The notes below the pieces were generated by a model. The model had not been told where the DNA came from. It did not search any database and was given only the letters and a program-made list of their open reading frames with translations. DNA of 64,000 nt from Pyrinomonadaceae bacterium (lineage in GTDB: Bacteria > Acidobacteriota > Blastocatellia > Pyrinomonadales > Pyrinomonadaceae): the NCBI GenBank assembly GCA_028284415.1, contig JANQRU010000004.1, positions 1,426,001 through 1,490,000 on the forward strand, in the 5' to 3' direction. The position numbers and the translations under genes were made by a program. This document shows positions 1 through 9,046 of this stretch, one piece after another; the first letter of the stretch is position 1, and each line of letters starts with the position of its first letter.

Positions 1-1126
1 TTGCACGAGCAACTTCTTCTCTCGCAAGGCGTCTGTGTCCTTTGATTGTTTCGACGGCAACTGCGGTCTGAGCCGCAACTGCACTGATTAATTCCAGATC
101 GTCCTGACTAAATGTTGCAAACGGATCAAGTCTATCTGCATATACAACCCCATGAACATTTGATTCAGTTATCAAAGGGGCACAAATTGTTGAGCGTACG
201 CCTTGTGCAACGATTGATTCAGCACCCGAAAATTCTGCATCAGCTTTTGCATCTTGTGAAAGGAGAGCGACCTTCTCACGCATAACTTTTTGCGTAATCG
301 TCCGGCTAATTGTCAATTTTTCCAAGTCTTCACGACTCGAATCTCTAGCTTTGGCAGCAACGGTGTAAAGACTGTAATCCAGAATTTTTCCGTCAAGCGT
401 TTCATCGGCTAATAAAGCGACTACTCTATCTGCCGGTGTAACACGGAAAATCAAATCCGTTGCCTTTTCAAAAATCTTTTCTAAATCAAATACTGTGCCA
501 AGAGCCTTACTCATTTCGTAGAGCATTTCTAAAATTTGTGCTTTACGGCGAAGCTCTTTTATCTCTTCAGGAGTGGCAAGCCCCTTAATATCGTTTGGAG
601 TTAAATACTCCTTGACCGAAGACGTTTTTGCACTTTTTTCGATTATTTCATTACCTGAAATAACCATTTGCGTATTGCCCAAGGGCTTCTCATCAAAATC
701 TACTCCCGAAGAAGGAATTTCTGTAATTCCTTTGTGAACTTCCGAAGCTTGCGGAACGAAGTTTTGAGCCGCTTCCTGAGGTGTCGGAATTCTCTGAGCC
801 TGTGTATGGGTCGCCTTTTCAAACGTAAGCTGGCTTGTACCGATCGTAATCTTATCACCCGGATTTAAGGTTTTTTCCAAAACAGGCTCGCCATTGACAT
901 AAACTTTATTGACGCTTCTTTTTATTTCACCACTGTCAAAATAACCATCAATAATCGTAAAACTCAGAGCATCTGTTCGAATATGTGCATGGCGTCGGGA
1001 AACTCTCCGATCATTTAAAATGATGTCATTGCCCTTGGCTCTGCCAATCATATAAGTCGAATTAGGAAGCAGATTTAGCTCCCAAGTTTTCCCGTTAGCT
1101 TCAGTGATTTTTAGTATTGCACTCAC
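1..1126 (-). CDS. FHA-GAF domain signalling protein (3' part outside the window)
   Basis: The reading frame runs from a GTG at 1126 leftwards off the window without a stop, giving 375 codons. Residues about 5-100 are a forkhead-associated domain, with the phosphothreonine-binding signature GRAKGND...RRVSRRHAHI near residues 27-46. A linker of about 80 residues follows, then a helical stretch (KELRRKAQILEMLYEMSKAL) and a GAF domain (about 210-375) with the typical ending QTAVAVET. FHA domains bind phosphothreonine and GAF domains are sensor modules. In this protein type the missing C-terminus is usually a cyclase, a sigma-54 AAA+ domain or a SpoIIE phosphatase, and this window cannot say which. 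GTG is chosen because the FHA fold begins right after it and no ATG lies upstream in frame. It diverges from the cysteine desulfurase gene. Confidence 0.85.
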   Translation of the reverse strand, partial: MSAILKITEANGKTWELNLLPNSTYMIGRAKGNDIILNDRRVSRRHAHIRTDALSFTIIDGYFDSGEIKRSVNKVYVNGEPVLEKTLNPGDKITIGTSQLTFEKATHTQAQRIPTPQEAAQNFVPQASEVHKGITEIPSSGVDFDEKPLGNTQMVISGNEIIEKSAKTSSVKEYLTPNDIKGLATPEEIKELRRKAQILEMLYEMSKALGTVFDLEKIFEKATDLIFRVTPADRVVALLADETLDGKILDYSLYTVAAKARDSSREDLEKLTISRTITQKVMREKVALLSQDAKADAEFSGAESIVAQGVRSTICAPLITESNVHGVVYADRLDPFATFSQDDLELISAVAAQTAVAVETIKGHRRLAREEVARA

Positions 1127-1227
1127 GTTTAAAACTTATCTTAAAATAGTAATTTGATATTTATTAATTTTATTCTGACTATTATTATTTAACAAATAAT
1201 ATTTATCAATTAAGCTACTGCAACTTT

Positions 1228-2367
1228 ATGATTTACTTCGATAATAACGCTACTACACAAATCGCTCCCGAAGTTTTTGAGGCGATGAAGCCTTTTCTGA
1301 CTGAGTTTTACGGCAATCCTTCTTCGGCTTATTCCTTTTCAAAACATACGAAACAAGCCATCGAAAGTTCACGCGAAAACGTTGCTAAATTATTAGGTGC
1401 AAATTCTACTTCAGAGATAGTTTTTACCTCCGGCGGAACGGAAAGTGACAACTGGGCAATCTTCGGCTCACTTGAAGAAAACCGCGATAAAACTCACGTT
1501 ATAACAACTCGCGTTGAACATGAAGCAGTTCGAAAAGTCTGCGAAAAATTAGAAGCTAATGGTTTTCAAATAACTTGGCTAGACGTTGATGAAAACGGTC
1601 TTCTAAATTTAGACGATTTGCGAAACGCTTTGGACGAAAATGTTGCGATAGTTTCAATAATGCTTGCCAATAATGAAACGGGCGTTTTATTTCCTGTCAA
1701 AGAAGCGGCTGAAATTGTCAAAGAACATTCAAACGCAATGTTCCATGTCGATGGTGTAAATGCTGTCGGAAAAATTCCTGTGGATTTAAGAAATACCGAA
1801 ATCGACCTTTTTTCCATTTCGGGACACAAATTTCACGCTCCGAAAGGAATCGGGGCTTTGTATGTCCGCGAAAGTGTTCGACTGGCATCAAATTCAATTG
1901 GTGGCGGACAAGAACAGGGAAGACGAGCAGGAACCGAAGCGATTCATCAAATCGCAGGACTTGGCGAAGCTGCAAAATTAACAAAAAATTTACACCCGAT
2001 GGCAGAAATCAGACGCCTTCGAGACAAACTAGAGAACGAAATTTTGCAAAAAATTCCAAATTCTCGGAGAAATGGCGACAAAGAAATTCGTTTGCCGAAC
2101 ACTTCTAACATTTCTTTTGAAAACTTAAATGGCGAAGCAATTCTTGCCAAATTGAACGATCTAGACGTCTGTGTCTCAACAGGTTCAGCCTGCAATGAAG
2201 AAACTCACACAGCATCACCAGTCCTCAAAGCAATGGAAATCCCATATTCCCAAGCAATGGGTTCAATTCGTTTTTCTTTGGGAAGATACAATAAAGAAGA
2301 AGAGGTTAATTTCGTTTTGAAGCATATGCCGAAGATTATTGAAGACTTGCGAGGAATATCAGAATAA
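1228..2367 (+). CDS. cysteine desulfurase, NifS/IscS type
   Basis: A PLP-dependent class V aminotransferase-fold enzyme that takes sulfur from L-cysteine as a persulfide for Fe-S clusters or thio-modification. The 379 residues begin with the family N-terminus YFDNNATT. The PLP lysine is K201 in SGHKFHAPKG. The catalytic cysteine is C321 in STGSACNEE, followed almost directly by the ASPVL segment as in NifS-like group I enzymes. The length is usual for the family. The ATG at 1228 is the only sensible start because the conserved N-terminal strand starts at residue 2. No clear Shine-Dalgarno sequence is visible. No iscU, iscR or suf gene lies nearby, so its sulfur acceptor cannot be inferred; a nifS or iscS symbol would be guesswork. 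Confidence 0.93.
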   Translation: MIYFDNNATTQIAPEVFEAMKPFLTEFYGNPSSAYSFSKHTKQAIESSRENVAKLLGANSTSEIVFTSGGTESDNWAIFGSLEENRDKTHVITTRVEHEAVRKVCEKLEANGFQITWLDVDENGLLNLDDLRNALDENVAIVSIMLANNETGVLFPVKEAAEIVKEHSNAMFHVDGVNAVGKIPVDLRNTEIDLFSISGHKFHAPKGIGALYVRESVRLASNSIGGGQEQGRRAGTEAIHQIAGLGEAAKLTKNLHPMAEIRRLRDKLENEILQKIPNSRRNGDKEIRLPNTSNISFENLNGEAILAKLNDLDVCVSTGSACNEETHTASPVLKAMEIPYSQAMGSIRFSLGRYNKEEEVNFVLKHMPKIIEDLRGISE

Positions 2368-2544
2368 AAGGATAAGTAAAATTAGGGTTTCTTTGGTAGT
2401 AACTATTAATGTTTAAATATTGGCTACCTCGACGTCTTTCCATATAAACAAACTTATTAACTTTTTAAATCCAAAAGTTTTTTTAGCTGTGGATTTCAAC
2501 CTTCAATCAGAAAGATATTTATTACGCCATTATTCACTTTCCCG

Positions 2545-2576
2545 TTCAAAGTTTTCCACAGGTGGAAAACTTTGAA
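2545..2576. promoter_or_regulatory. perfect 15-bp inverted repeat with DnaA-box-like core
   Basis: Two perfect 15-bp arms separated by only AG lie in the 288-bp gap between the desulfurase and hydrolase genes. The centre reads TTTTCCACAGGTGGAAAA. This contains TTTTCCACA, one mismatch from the DnaA box TTATCCACA, and part of it again on the other strand. No T-tract follows, so an intrinsic terminator is unlikely. It could be an operator for the gene at 2656 or an RNA hairpin. Confidence 0.55.
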
Positions 2577-2655
2577 TTTGAAACTTGGATTTCCGAGGTT
2601 TCGTATTTAGAATCGGAATATATATTTTTACTAACATTTAGATAAAAGGAGTGCG

Positions 2656-5061
2656 ATGATGAAGAACTTTTTCAGTACATTTTTAGCTTTTGTTTTAGCA
2701 TTTTCACTTTTTACAGTTTCATTACCGCAGATTGGCTATGCCAAGGTGACAGTGAAGACTGCGGAATTTTCGGACATTGAAAATAGACTTTCGAAGATTG
2801 AGGCGAAGGTTGAAAAACGTCGAAAAGAGCTTGGAATTCCAGGAATGTCTTTGGCAATTGTTAAGGACGGAAAAGTTTTGATGTCGAAGGGGTTTGGCTA
2901 TAAAGATTTTGAAAATAAAGTTCCGATAACAGCAGATACACAGCTTGCCATCGGTTCTGCCTCAAAGGCTTTTACGGGGCTTTCAGTTTTAATGCTTCAG
3001 GATGAAGGGAAATTATCCCTTGATGATTCACCGAAGAAACATTTGCCATATTTCAAAATCAATAACCCCGAAACCGATAAAAAAATCCAGATTCGTGATC
3101 TGATGGCACACTCATCGGGATTAAATCGCACGGATTTAGCGATGATTACGGGGAAATTAAACCGCGTTGAGCTAATAAAAGTTGCAGGCGAAGCCAAACC
3201 TATGGCTGGGCTTCGTGAGAAATTTTTCTATCAAAACATAATGTTCGCAGCGGCAGGCGAAATCGTCTCGGAAGTTTATGGCAAACCTTGGAGAAAGTTT
3301 GTGCCTGAAAAGATATTTAAGCCGTTAGGGATGGATAACAGCACGATGACTGTTAAAGAAATGCAGAAATCGAAGGATTATTCATTCGGCTATGATTACA
3401 ATTTTGACACGAAGAAAACACGCAAACTTCCTACCCGCGATATTGTCGAAGTTGCTCCTGCAGGTTCAATAAATTCATCTGCCAATGATATGGCAAGATG
3501 GCTCAGATTTATTCTCAATGAGGGAGAATTAGACGGAAAAAGACTCGTTTCTAAAGAGAGTTTTGAAGAATGGCTCAAGCCGCAGATGAAAATTACTCCA
3601 AATGGAAAAGCTTCTTACGGCTTAGGCTGGTTTTTGCAGGATTGGAAAGGCAAAAAGGTTGTTCAACACGGCGGAAACATTGATGGGTTTAATTCGATGG
3701 TTGCGATGATTCCTGAAGAAAAGCTTGGTTTTGTGATGCTTACTAATGTTTCGGGGTCTTCGCTTGGAAATGAATTAATGCAAATCGTCTGGAGCGGTAT
3801 TTTGGAAGAAGCAACTTCAAAACCGCTCTCCGAACAGGCTAAAAAAGAAGTCGGGACTTATAAATTTGTGCAAGCGGGTTTTGATATTGAAGTAACCATC
3901 GAAGAAGGAAAACTCGTTGCAAAAGTTCCAAATCAACCAACTTACGTTTTAGAAAATGTGAAAGATCGTCGCTATAAACTTTCAAATGCTCCCGCCGGTT
4001 TTTTCATTACTTTCAAAGACACAGAGGCATTTCTCGAACAACCGCAGGGGGATTTCACACTCCCAAAAGCTGGTGCAACGAAAGGTGAGGTGACAAACAA
4101 ATCTGAAAATCCCGCAAATGAATTGATTGGTGTTTACGAGTCAACTCAAAGCAAAGGCAATACGATTGAGATCAAAGAGGTTGATGGAAAACCTTCGTTG
4201 GTTGTTGGTCAGCAACCGCCATATCCTTTAGAAAAAAGGGAAGATGGCAACTTTGGCTCACCTAAATTGCCGGCGACATATTTCGTTAAAGCAAAAAAAG
4301 AGAACGGAAAAATCTCGGGAATTACGATGGTTCAGCCAAATGGTAATTTTGAATTTAAGTTTTTAGGAAAAGAAAAGCCAAAAGCTAAATTCGATATTAC
4401 TGTTGAAGCACTTATGACAAAAACCATAGAAGCAATGGGCGGTGAAGAAAACATGAAAAAGCTTAATTCCCGTGTAGTTGAATTTAAGGTTGATGCTGTA
4501 AATCAAGGAGTGAAAGGATATGGAAAAACTTACCAAAAAGCCCCGAACAAATATGCCTCTCAAACAACCTTAACCGCACTTGGTAAAAAGATCGGTTGGA
4601 TACGGGAATACTTTAATGGAGAAAAAAGCCTCGACGAATACAGCTTCTCGGAAAATGAAGAAGCAACAGGACAAAGACTTGAAGACATTAAAGAATATAA
4701 TGATTTCTACGAGCTTTTAGACTGGAAAGAAAAGTATAAAAAAGTTGAGATCATAAAAATGGGCAAAGTAAATGGCAAAGAAGCTTATGTGGTTTCCATT
4801 ACGCCGCAAAAAGCGACTAAATCTACTTTTTACATTTCAAAAGAAAACTTTTTGCCATTAAAGAAAACTTCCGTGATAGTTTCAAGTACATCTTCGCAGA
4901 GAGTTCCTTCAACTGAAATCTTTGAAGATTACAGAAAAATTGACGGAATTATGTTTCCTTACAAAATTATAAATATCAATCCGGGAATGGGTGAAATAAT
5001 TACTTATGTCACAGATATCAAACATAATGTAAATATCCCAGATAAAAAGTTTGTAAAATAA
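2656..5061 (+). CDS. secreted serine hydrolase, beta-lactamase (class C/PBP4*) family, multidomain
   Basis: An exported 801-residue protein. The signal peptide covers residues 1-29. The catalytic domain is about 40-390, with the nucleophile motif S101-A-S-K104 and a late HGG motif (VVQHGGNIDG) replacing the KTG box, as in PF00144 serine hydrolases and esterases. Residues about 400-590 look like the beta-barrel extensions (DUF3471 type) often attached to these enzymes. The last 200 residues (from AMGGEENMKKL) resemble a LolA-like sheet. Family members include D-aminopeptidases, esterases and penicillin-binding proteins, and the substrate is not predictable. AAAAGGAG precedes ATG 2656; the next codon is also ATG. 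A terminator hairpin follows the stop. Confidence 0.85.
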   Translation: MMKNFFSTFLAFVLAFSLFTVSLPQIGYAKVTVKTAEFSDIENRLSKIEAKVEKRRKELGIPGMSLAIVKDGKVLMSKGFGYKDFENKVPITADTQLAIGSASKAFTGLSVLMLQDEGKLSLDDSPKKHLPYFKINNPETDKKIQIRDLMAHSSGLNRTDLAMITGKLNRVELIKVAGEAKPMAGLREKFFYQNIMFAAAGEIVSEVYGKPWRKFVPEKIFKPLGMDNSTMTVKEMQKSKDYSFGYDYNFDTKKTRKLPTRDIVEVAPAGSINSSANDMARWLRFILNEGELDGKRLVSKESFEEWLKPQMKITPNGKASYGLGWFLQDWKGKKVVQHGGNIDGFNSMVAMIPEEKLGFVMLTNVSGSSLGNELMQIVWSGILEEATSKPLSEQAKKEVGTYKFVQAGFDIEVTIEEGKLVAKVPNQPTYVLENVKDRRYKLSNAPAGFFITFKDTEAFLEQPQGDFTLPKAGATKGEVTNKSENPANELIGVYESTQSKGNTIEIKEVDGKPSLVVGQQPPYPLEKREDGNFGSPKLPATYFVKAKKENGKISGITMVQPNGNFEFKFLGKEKPKAKFDITVEALMTKTIEAMGGEENMKKLNSRVVEFKVDAVNQGVKGYGKTYQKAPNKYASQTTLTALGKKIGWIREYFNGEKSLDEYSFSENEEATGQRLEDIKEYNDFYELLDWKEKYKKVEIIKMGKVNGKEAYVVSITPQKATKSTFYISKENFLPLKKTSVIVSSTSSQRVPSTEIFEDYRKIDGIMFPYKIININPGMGEIITYVTDIKHNVNIPDKKFVK

Positions 5062-5073
5062 GCGAGAGGATGA

Positions 5074-5109
5074 GGTCGGGGATTTTGATAAGTTTCCGAC
5101 CCTTTTTTT
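5074..5109 (+). terminator. rho-independent terminator of the serine hydrolase gene
   Basis: A GGTCGG/CCGACC stem, extended by weaker pairs, is followed at once by seven T residues, 12 bp after the stop codon. The T-tract ends just before the convergent YjbQ gene's stop codon. Confidence 0.75.
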
Positions 5110-5113
5110 ATGT

Positions 5114-5506
5114 TTAACGAATCGTCATCAAAACACTTCGCGTCCTCGCACCATCAAACTCACATAAATAAATTCCTTGCCACCGTCCTAAAAGCAATCT
5201 CTTATTTTCAAATGGAATGGTCACGCTTGAACCAACCAAAGATGCTTTCAAGTGCGAATCAGAATTATGCTCAAAATGACGAAAACCTTCGTAATACTGC
5301 GGAATTGTATTTCTCAAGAAAAGCAAAATATCGTGCTTAACATCAGGATCAGCATTTTCATTGATAGTTAAACCGCAGGTTGTGTGTTGTGTAAAAAGTA
5401 CGACAATGCCTTCATCTTGTTCGGATTCACTCAAAACATTCTGCACTTCACGGGTAATTTCAATTAATTCTTCGCGTTGGCTTGATTGAACTTTTAAGGT
5501 TTTCAT
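5114..5506 (-). CDS. YjbQ/UPF0047 family protein (secondary thiamine-phosphate synthase type)
   Basis: A 130-residue single-domain protein of the YjbQ family (TIGR00149). It shows the family's conserved blocks: FTQHTTCGLTINENADPDV at about residues 38-56, the FEHNSDSHLKASLVGSS block near 78-94, and LGRWQGIYLCEFDG near the C-terminus. Some members have weak thiamine-phosphate synthase activity, but the physiological role of the family is unsettled. It is a single-gene unit: it converges with the hydrolase gene and is separated from the upstream pyrophosphatase gene by a strong terminator hairpin. ATG at 5506 gives the standard family length. Confidence 0.88.
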   Translation of the reverse strand: MKTLKVQSSQREELIEITREVQNVLSESEQDEGIVVLFTQHTTCGLTINENADPDVKHDILLFLRNTIPQYYEGFRHFEHNSDSHLKASLVGSSVTIPFENKRLLLGRWQGIYLCEFDGARTRSVLMTIR

Positions 5507-5546
5507 AAAATAAATTTAACCACATAGATATATGGAAAACATAGAC

Positions 5547-5592
5547 AAAAAATAGGATACAGAAATTTATAAAAATCTCTGTATCCTATTTT
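5547..5592 (-). terminator. strong terminator hairpin of the pyrophosphatase gene
   Basis: A perfect 15-bp inverted repeat (arms 5549-5563 and 5578-5592) has a run of T on the minus-strand exit side. It lies 22 bp after the stop of the minus-strand pyrophosphatase gene. Confidence 0.8.
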
Positions 5593-5613
5593 CCCACGTA
5601 GTTAAAACAAAAA

Positions 5614-7809
5614 TTACATTTTCTTGTCTGTTTGAACATCAACTGTTTGTGTTATTTCCACATTTGGTTTTAGTTCAACTTCGGAACTGTGATTTGCTTT
5701 ATCACCGACCGCAATGTGCGGTGCGATAACCAATGCGACGATACTCATAAGCTTGATGAGAATGTTCATCGAAGGTCCTGAAGTATCTTTGAAAGGATCG
5801 CCGACCGTATCGCCTGTGACGCTGGCTTTGTGCGGTTCGCTGCCTTTATATTGCATTTCACCGTTGACTTCTACGCCTTTTTCAAATGATTTCTTGGCGT
5901 TATCCCAAGCACCACCGGCGTTGTTTTGGAACATTCCCATAAGGACGCCCGAAACGGTTACACCTGCGAGTAAACCACCAAGAACTTCCGGTCCGAAAGC
6001 AAATCCGACGACCACAGGAGTTACAAGAGCGATTAAGCCAGGAATGACCATTTCACGGAGCGATGCTTCAGTAGAAATTGCTACACATTTGTCGTATTCG
6101 GGTTTGGCTTTGTGTTCCATAATTCCCGGAATTTCTTTGAATTGACGACGAACTTCCTGCACCATCGCCATCGCCGCACGTCCGACTGCAGCGATTGCCA
6201 GCGATGAAAAGATAAACGGAATCATTCCACCGACAAACAGACCTGCAAGCACATCCGCTTTATAAATGTCGATCGAATCAATTCCTGCAAGTCCGACGAA
6301 CGCCGCGAATAATGCTAAGGCAGTAAGTGCTGCTGAAGCGATTGCGAAACCTTTACCGGTTGCCGCTGTCGTATTTCCAACTGCGTCCAGAATGTCTGTT
6401 CTTCCGCGAACTTCTTCAGGTAAGCCACTCATTTCAGCGATTCCACCTGCGTTGTCAGCAATCGGTCCGAAAGCGTCAATCGCGAGTTGCATAGCAGTTG
6501 TTGCCATCATTCCTGCCGCGGCGATCGCAACACCGTATAGACCTGCGAAATAGTGCGACATATAGACGCCAGAAGCCAAGATAAGCATCGGAACAAGTGT
6601 TGATTCCATCCCGACGGAAAGACCACCGATGATGTTTGTCGCCGCTCCTGTGTCGGATTGGTCAACGATCGAATTAACGGGGCGTTTGCCCATTGCGGTG
6701 TAGTATTCAGTGACGATACTCATCAAAGCACCGACGATCGAACCGACCACAATTGCCCAGAAAACGTCTAGATTTGAAAATGTGCGACCGCGAAGTGTCA
6801 TCGTTTCGGGTAACATCCACATCACGAGGAAGAAACATGCGACCGTAACCAAAATGATCGAAGTCCAGTTTCCTAAGTTCAGAGCCTTCTGAACATTACC
6901 GTTTTCGTCCGAAATTCTGATTAAAAAGAATCCGATGATTGAGGCAATAATTCCGATTCCGGCAATAACCATCGGCAAAAGAATTGGCGATAATCCACCA
7001 AATTGGTCAGTTACGACGATCTCTCGTCCCAAGACCATTGTAGCCAAAATTGTTGCTACGTATGAACCAAAAAGGTCTGCACCCATTCCCGCAACGTCAC
7101 CGACATTATCGCCAACGTTATCCGCGATCGTCGCAGGGTTTCTGACATCATCTTCGGGAATTCCGGCTTCGACCTTACCAACTAAATCCGCACCAACGTC
7201 CGCCGCTTTTGTGTAAATTCCACCGCCTACACGGGCGAAAAGTGCGATTGATTCCGCACCGAGAGAAAATCCTGCGAGAACTTCGATGGCTTTTTCCATC
7301 TGAATTCCGTTAACCGATGCTCCCGTGCTGACAACATAAAGTTGATAAAAGATTATGAACAATCCGCCGAGACCTAAAACCGCGAGTCCCGCAACACCGA
7401 GTCCCATCACGGAACCGCCCGTAAATGCAACTGCCAAAGCATCCTTCAAACTTGTTCGAGCCGCTTGCGTCGTACGAACATTCGCTTTTGTCGCAATATT
7501 CATCCCGAAATATCCGGCTGTCGCACTAAAGACTGCACCGATCACAAATGCAATTGCAATCACAGGTGAAGAAGTCTCAACTAAAGTCCCAGACCATGCC
7601 AAAAGTGCTGCCGCAATAACCGAAAATATAGCTAAAATTTTCCATTCGGCTTTCAAAAATGCCATCGCACCCTCGGCGATGTATGTGGCAAGCTCGACCA
7701 TCGTTTCTTCACCGGTCGGTTGCTTGGTAACCCACGCAGATTTGACTGCCATCACAATTAAACCTAAGACCCCTAATGCAGGGATCAAATATAGAATTAA
7801 AGATTCCAT
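5614..7809 (-). CDS. hppA: membrane-bound ion-translocating pyrophosphatase, K+-dependent type
   Basis: A 731-residue polytopic membrane enzyme that couples pyrophosphate hydrolysis to ion pumping across the inner membrane. The family motifs are present: [11 protein letters not shown] followed by the acidic [15 protein letters not shown] loop, and the late GGAWDNAKK and [15 protein letters not shown] segments. The motif [10 protein letters not shown] carries Ala and Gly at the two positions that are Lys and Thr in K+-independent enzymes, so this is the K+-dependent class. Whether it pumps H+, Na+ or both cannot be decided by eye. An AAGGTG ribosome binding site precedes ATG 7809. It stands alone with its own terminator. 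Confidence 0.95.
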   Translation of the reverse strand: MESLILYLIPALGVLGLIVMAVKSAWVTKQPTGEETMVELATYIAEGAMAFLKAEWKILAIFSVIAAALLAWSGTLVETSSPVIAIAFVIGAVFSATAGYFGMNIATKANVRTTQAARTSLKDALAVAFTGGSVMGLGVAGLAVLGLGGLFIIFYQLYVVSTGASVNGIQMEKAIEVLAGFSLGAESIALFARVGGGIYTKAADVGADLVGKVEAGIPEDDVRNPATIADNVGDNVGDVAGMGADLFGSYVATILATMVLGREIVVTDQFGGLSPILLPMVIAGIGIIASIIGFFLIRISDENGNVQKALNLGNWTSIILVTVACFFLVMWMLPETMTLRGRTFSNLDVFWAIVVGSIVGALMSIVTEYYTAMGKRPVNSIVDQSDTGAATNIIGGLSVGMESTLVPMLILASGVYMSHYFAGLYGVAIAAAGMMATTAMQLAIDAFGPIADNAGGIAEMSGLPEEVRGRTDILDAVGNTTAATGKGFAIASAALTALALFAAFVGLAGIDSIDIYKADVLAGLFVGGMIPFIFSSLAIAAVGRAAMAMVQEVRRQFKEIPGIMEHKAKPEYDKCVAISTEASLREMVIPGLIALVTPVVVGFAFGPEVLGGLLAGVTVSGVLMGMFQNNAGGAWDNAKKSFEKGVEVNGEMQYKGSEPHKASVTGDTVGDPFKDTSGPSMNILIKLMSIVALVIAPHIAVGDKANHSSEVELKPNVEITQTVDVQTDKKM

Positions 7810-8043
7810 TAAAAAATCACCTTGTTTTATATGTTTGTCTAAATAAAAGAGACTTGTCTCAAAACCAAGTATTATCTCTAATTTTGTGCAAAATACAAAG
7901 TGCCAATGGGTAAAAGGATAGAAGTCTTGTTAGTTTTACTTGGGTTTTGAATTCTCGGTCATAAAAAGTTCGAAATAAGAAAGGTTCAGAGGGAGGTGAT
8001 TTAGCCTGCAAAGTTGGAAATTTGGGAGCTGTAAGGAAGTTAG
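7810..8043 (+). other. non-coding stretch with a strong Shine-Dalgarno-like motif and no matching ORF
   Basis: There is no convincing gene here. On the plus strand GGGAGGTGAT (7991-8000) matches the 16S anti-Shine-Dalgarno sequence very well, but no ATG start at the right distance opens a useful frame; GTG at 7997 is closed after two codons. A terminator hairpin with a plus-strand T-tract follows at 8044-8094. A short plus-strand transcript is possible but unproven. Confidence 0.3.
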
Positions 8044-8094
8044 AAAAAGCAGGTATGGAAAAAAACAATGGACTTTTTCTATACCTGCTTTTTT
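8044..8094. terminator. bidirectional terminator hairpin
   Basis: AAAAAGCAGGTAT pairs with ATACCTGCTTTTT, extended inward by GAAAAA and TTTTTC. A T6 run exits on the plus strand and T5 on the minus strand. It directly follows the stop codon of the minus-strand gene that ends at 8096. Confidence 0.8.
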
Positions 8095-8095
8095 A

Positions 8096-8962
8096 TTATT
8101 TATTTGGTTTTGTTAGATAAGATAGTGGACTAACAAGGCAAAATTGAGGAGCATCATCAGCAAAGTCAGTCAAAAGTTTCAGGTGTCCGGCTCCGACTAT
8201 TAATAGAACTCTTTCATCGTTATTAAACTTACTGATTCGGTTTAAATTTGAGAACATCCTCAAATTTCTTTTGTACCAATTGGTCACTTTATCAGCCTTA
8301 TAATAGATTGCAGAATCTTCAAAATCCGGCAGCATCATTTTCATATACTGCTCGTGGTTTTTCTCGAAATTCTTTTTTTCATTCATTCTATAAAGATATT
8401 CGCTGATTGTAGATTTTCTTAAAATCTTTTCAGATCTGGAAAGAACTCTTGGTTTTTTTGCCACGTTATCTTTTGTTTTCTTCTTTGGTTTGACAGGAGG
8501 GTTTTCGAGTTCGATGCTTAAAAATCCGCTCATTCTAAGTGGAAAATCAATTGAATATAAGGTTTTTAGATTGAGGCGTTTGGCTAACTTAAAACCGATT
8601 TGCTCAATTTCATTTCGCCCAAGCTTGTAGTTTCCTTTTAAGTATTCTCTGTATCTTGTTTGCCAAACACGATTTTTGTAAGGAGATTCAATCGCAATCT
8701 TTGTTGGGCGATATTTGCTAATTTGATTGAGTAGCTCATCAATTTCTTTCTGCCGTCTTTCGGATAGGACATCATCGGCTTCAAAAATAACCGAATCATA
8801 CTTGGGATTATGCATATGATAAGTTCCAAGTACCATTATTTGAGCTGAGTCAGCCTTGCAAGTCGGATTCTCGATGGAATTGTTATTAGATTGAGCTAGC
8901 AGATTTATGCTCAGCAAAATTATAAAGACAAACAAATAGATACTCCTTATTAGTTTCCTCAT
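8096..8962 (-). CDS. secreted TraB/GumN-like protein (DUF5694 type)
   Basis: A 288-residue exported protein. The N-terminus is a signal peptide ending near LLAQS. The mature part begins with the block IMVLGTYHMHNPKYD, typical of DUF5694, and ends with the GAGH motif (LLIVGAGHLKLL) shared with the TraB/PrgY/GumN fold, thought to be metal-dependent and possibly peptidase-like. Family function is not established. The start is set at ATG 8962, preceded by GAGAGG at good spacing; a TTG 15 bp upstream overlaps that ribosome binding site and is less likely. It is followed by a strong terminator and stands apart from the next minus-strand genes. Confidence 0.75.
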   Translation of the reverse strand: MRKLIRSIYLFVFIILLSINLLAQSNNNSIENPTCKADSAQIMVLGTYHMHNPKYDSVIFEADDVLSERRQKEIDELLNQISKYRPTKIAIESPYKNRVWQTRYREYLKGNYKLGRNEIEQIGFKLAKRLNLKTLYSIDFPLRMSGFLSIELENPPVKPKKKTKDNVAKKPRVLSRSEKILRKSTISEYLYRMNEKKNFEKNHEQYMKMMLPDFEDSAIYYKADKVTNWYKRNLRMFSNLNRISKFNNDERVLLIVGAGHLKLLTDFADDAPQFCLVSPLSYLTKPNK

Positions 8963-9046
8963 TTTTTTACCTCTCAATGTTTATAAAGAATACACCGTTA
9001 AGATTTGGCTTATGACAAAAATATGTGAGGCGAAATTGTTAATATT

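Noticed and set aside
668-868. Plus-strand ORF of 66 codons
   Set aside because: It is antisense to the FHA-GAF gene, whose domain sequence is unmistakable on the minus strand.
5110-5340. Plus-strand ORF opposite the YjbQ gene
   Set aside because: It has no family features; the minus-strand frame encodes a complete YjbQ protein.
5714-7846. Several long plus-strand ORFs opposite the pyrophosphatase gene
   Set aside because: They are shadow frames of the codon bias of hppA; their Ala/Pro/Thr-rich sequences match no family.
7859-8068. Minus-strand ORF of 69 codons in the gap after the DUF5694 gene
   Set aside because: It overlaps the terminator hairpin, has no ribosome binding site and an unnatural composition.
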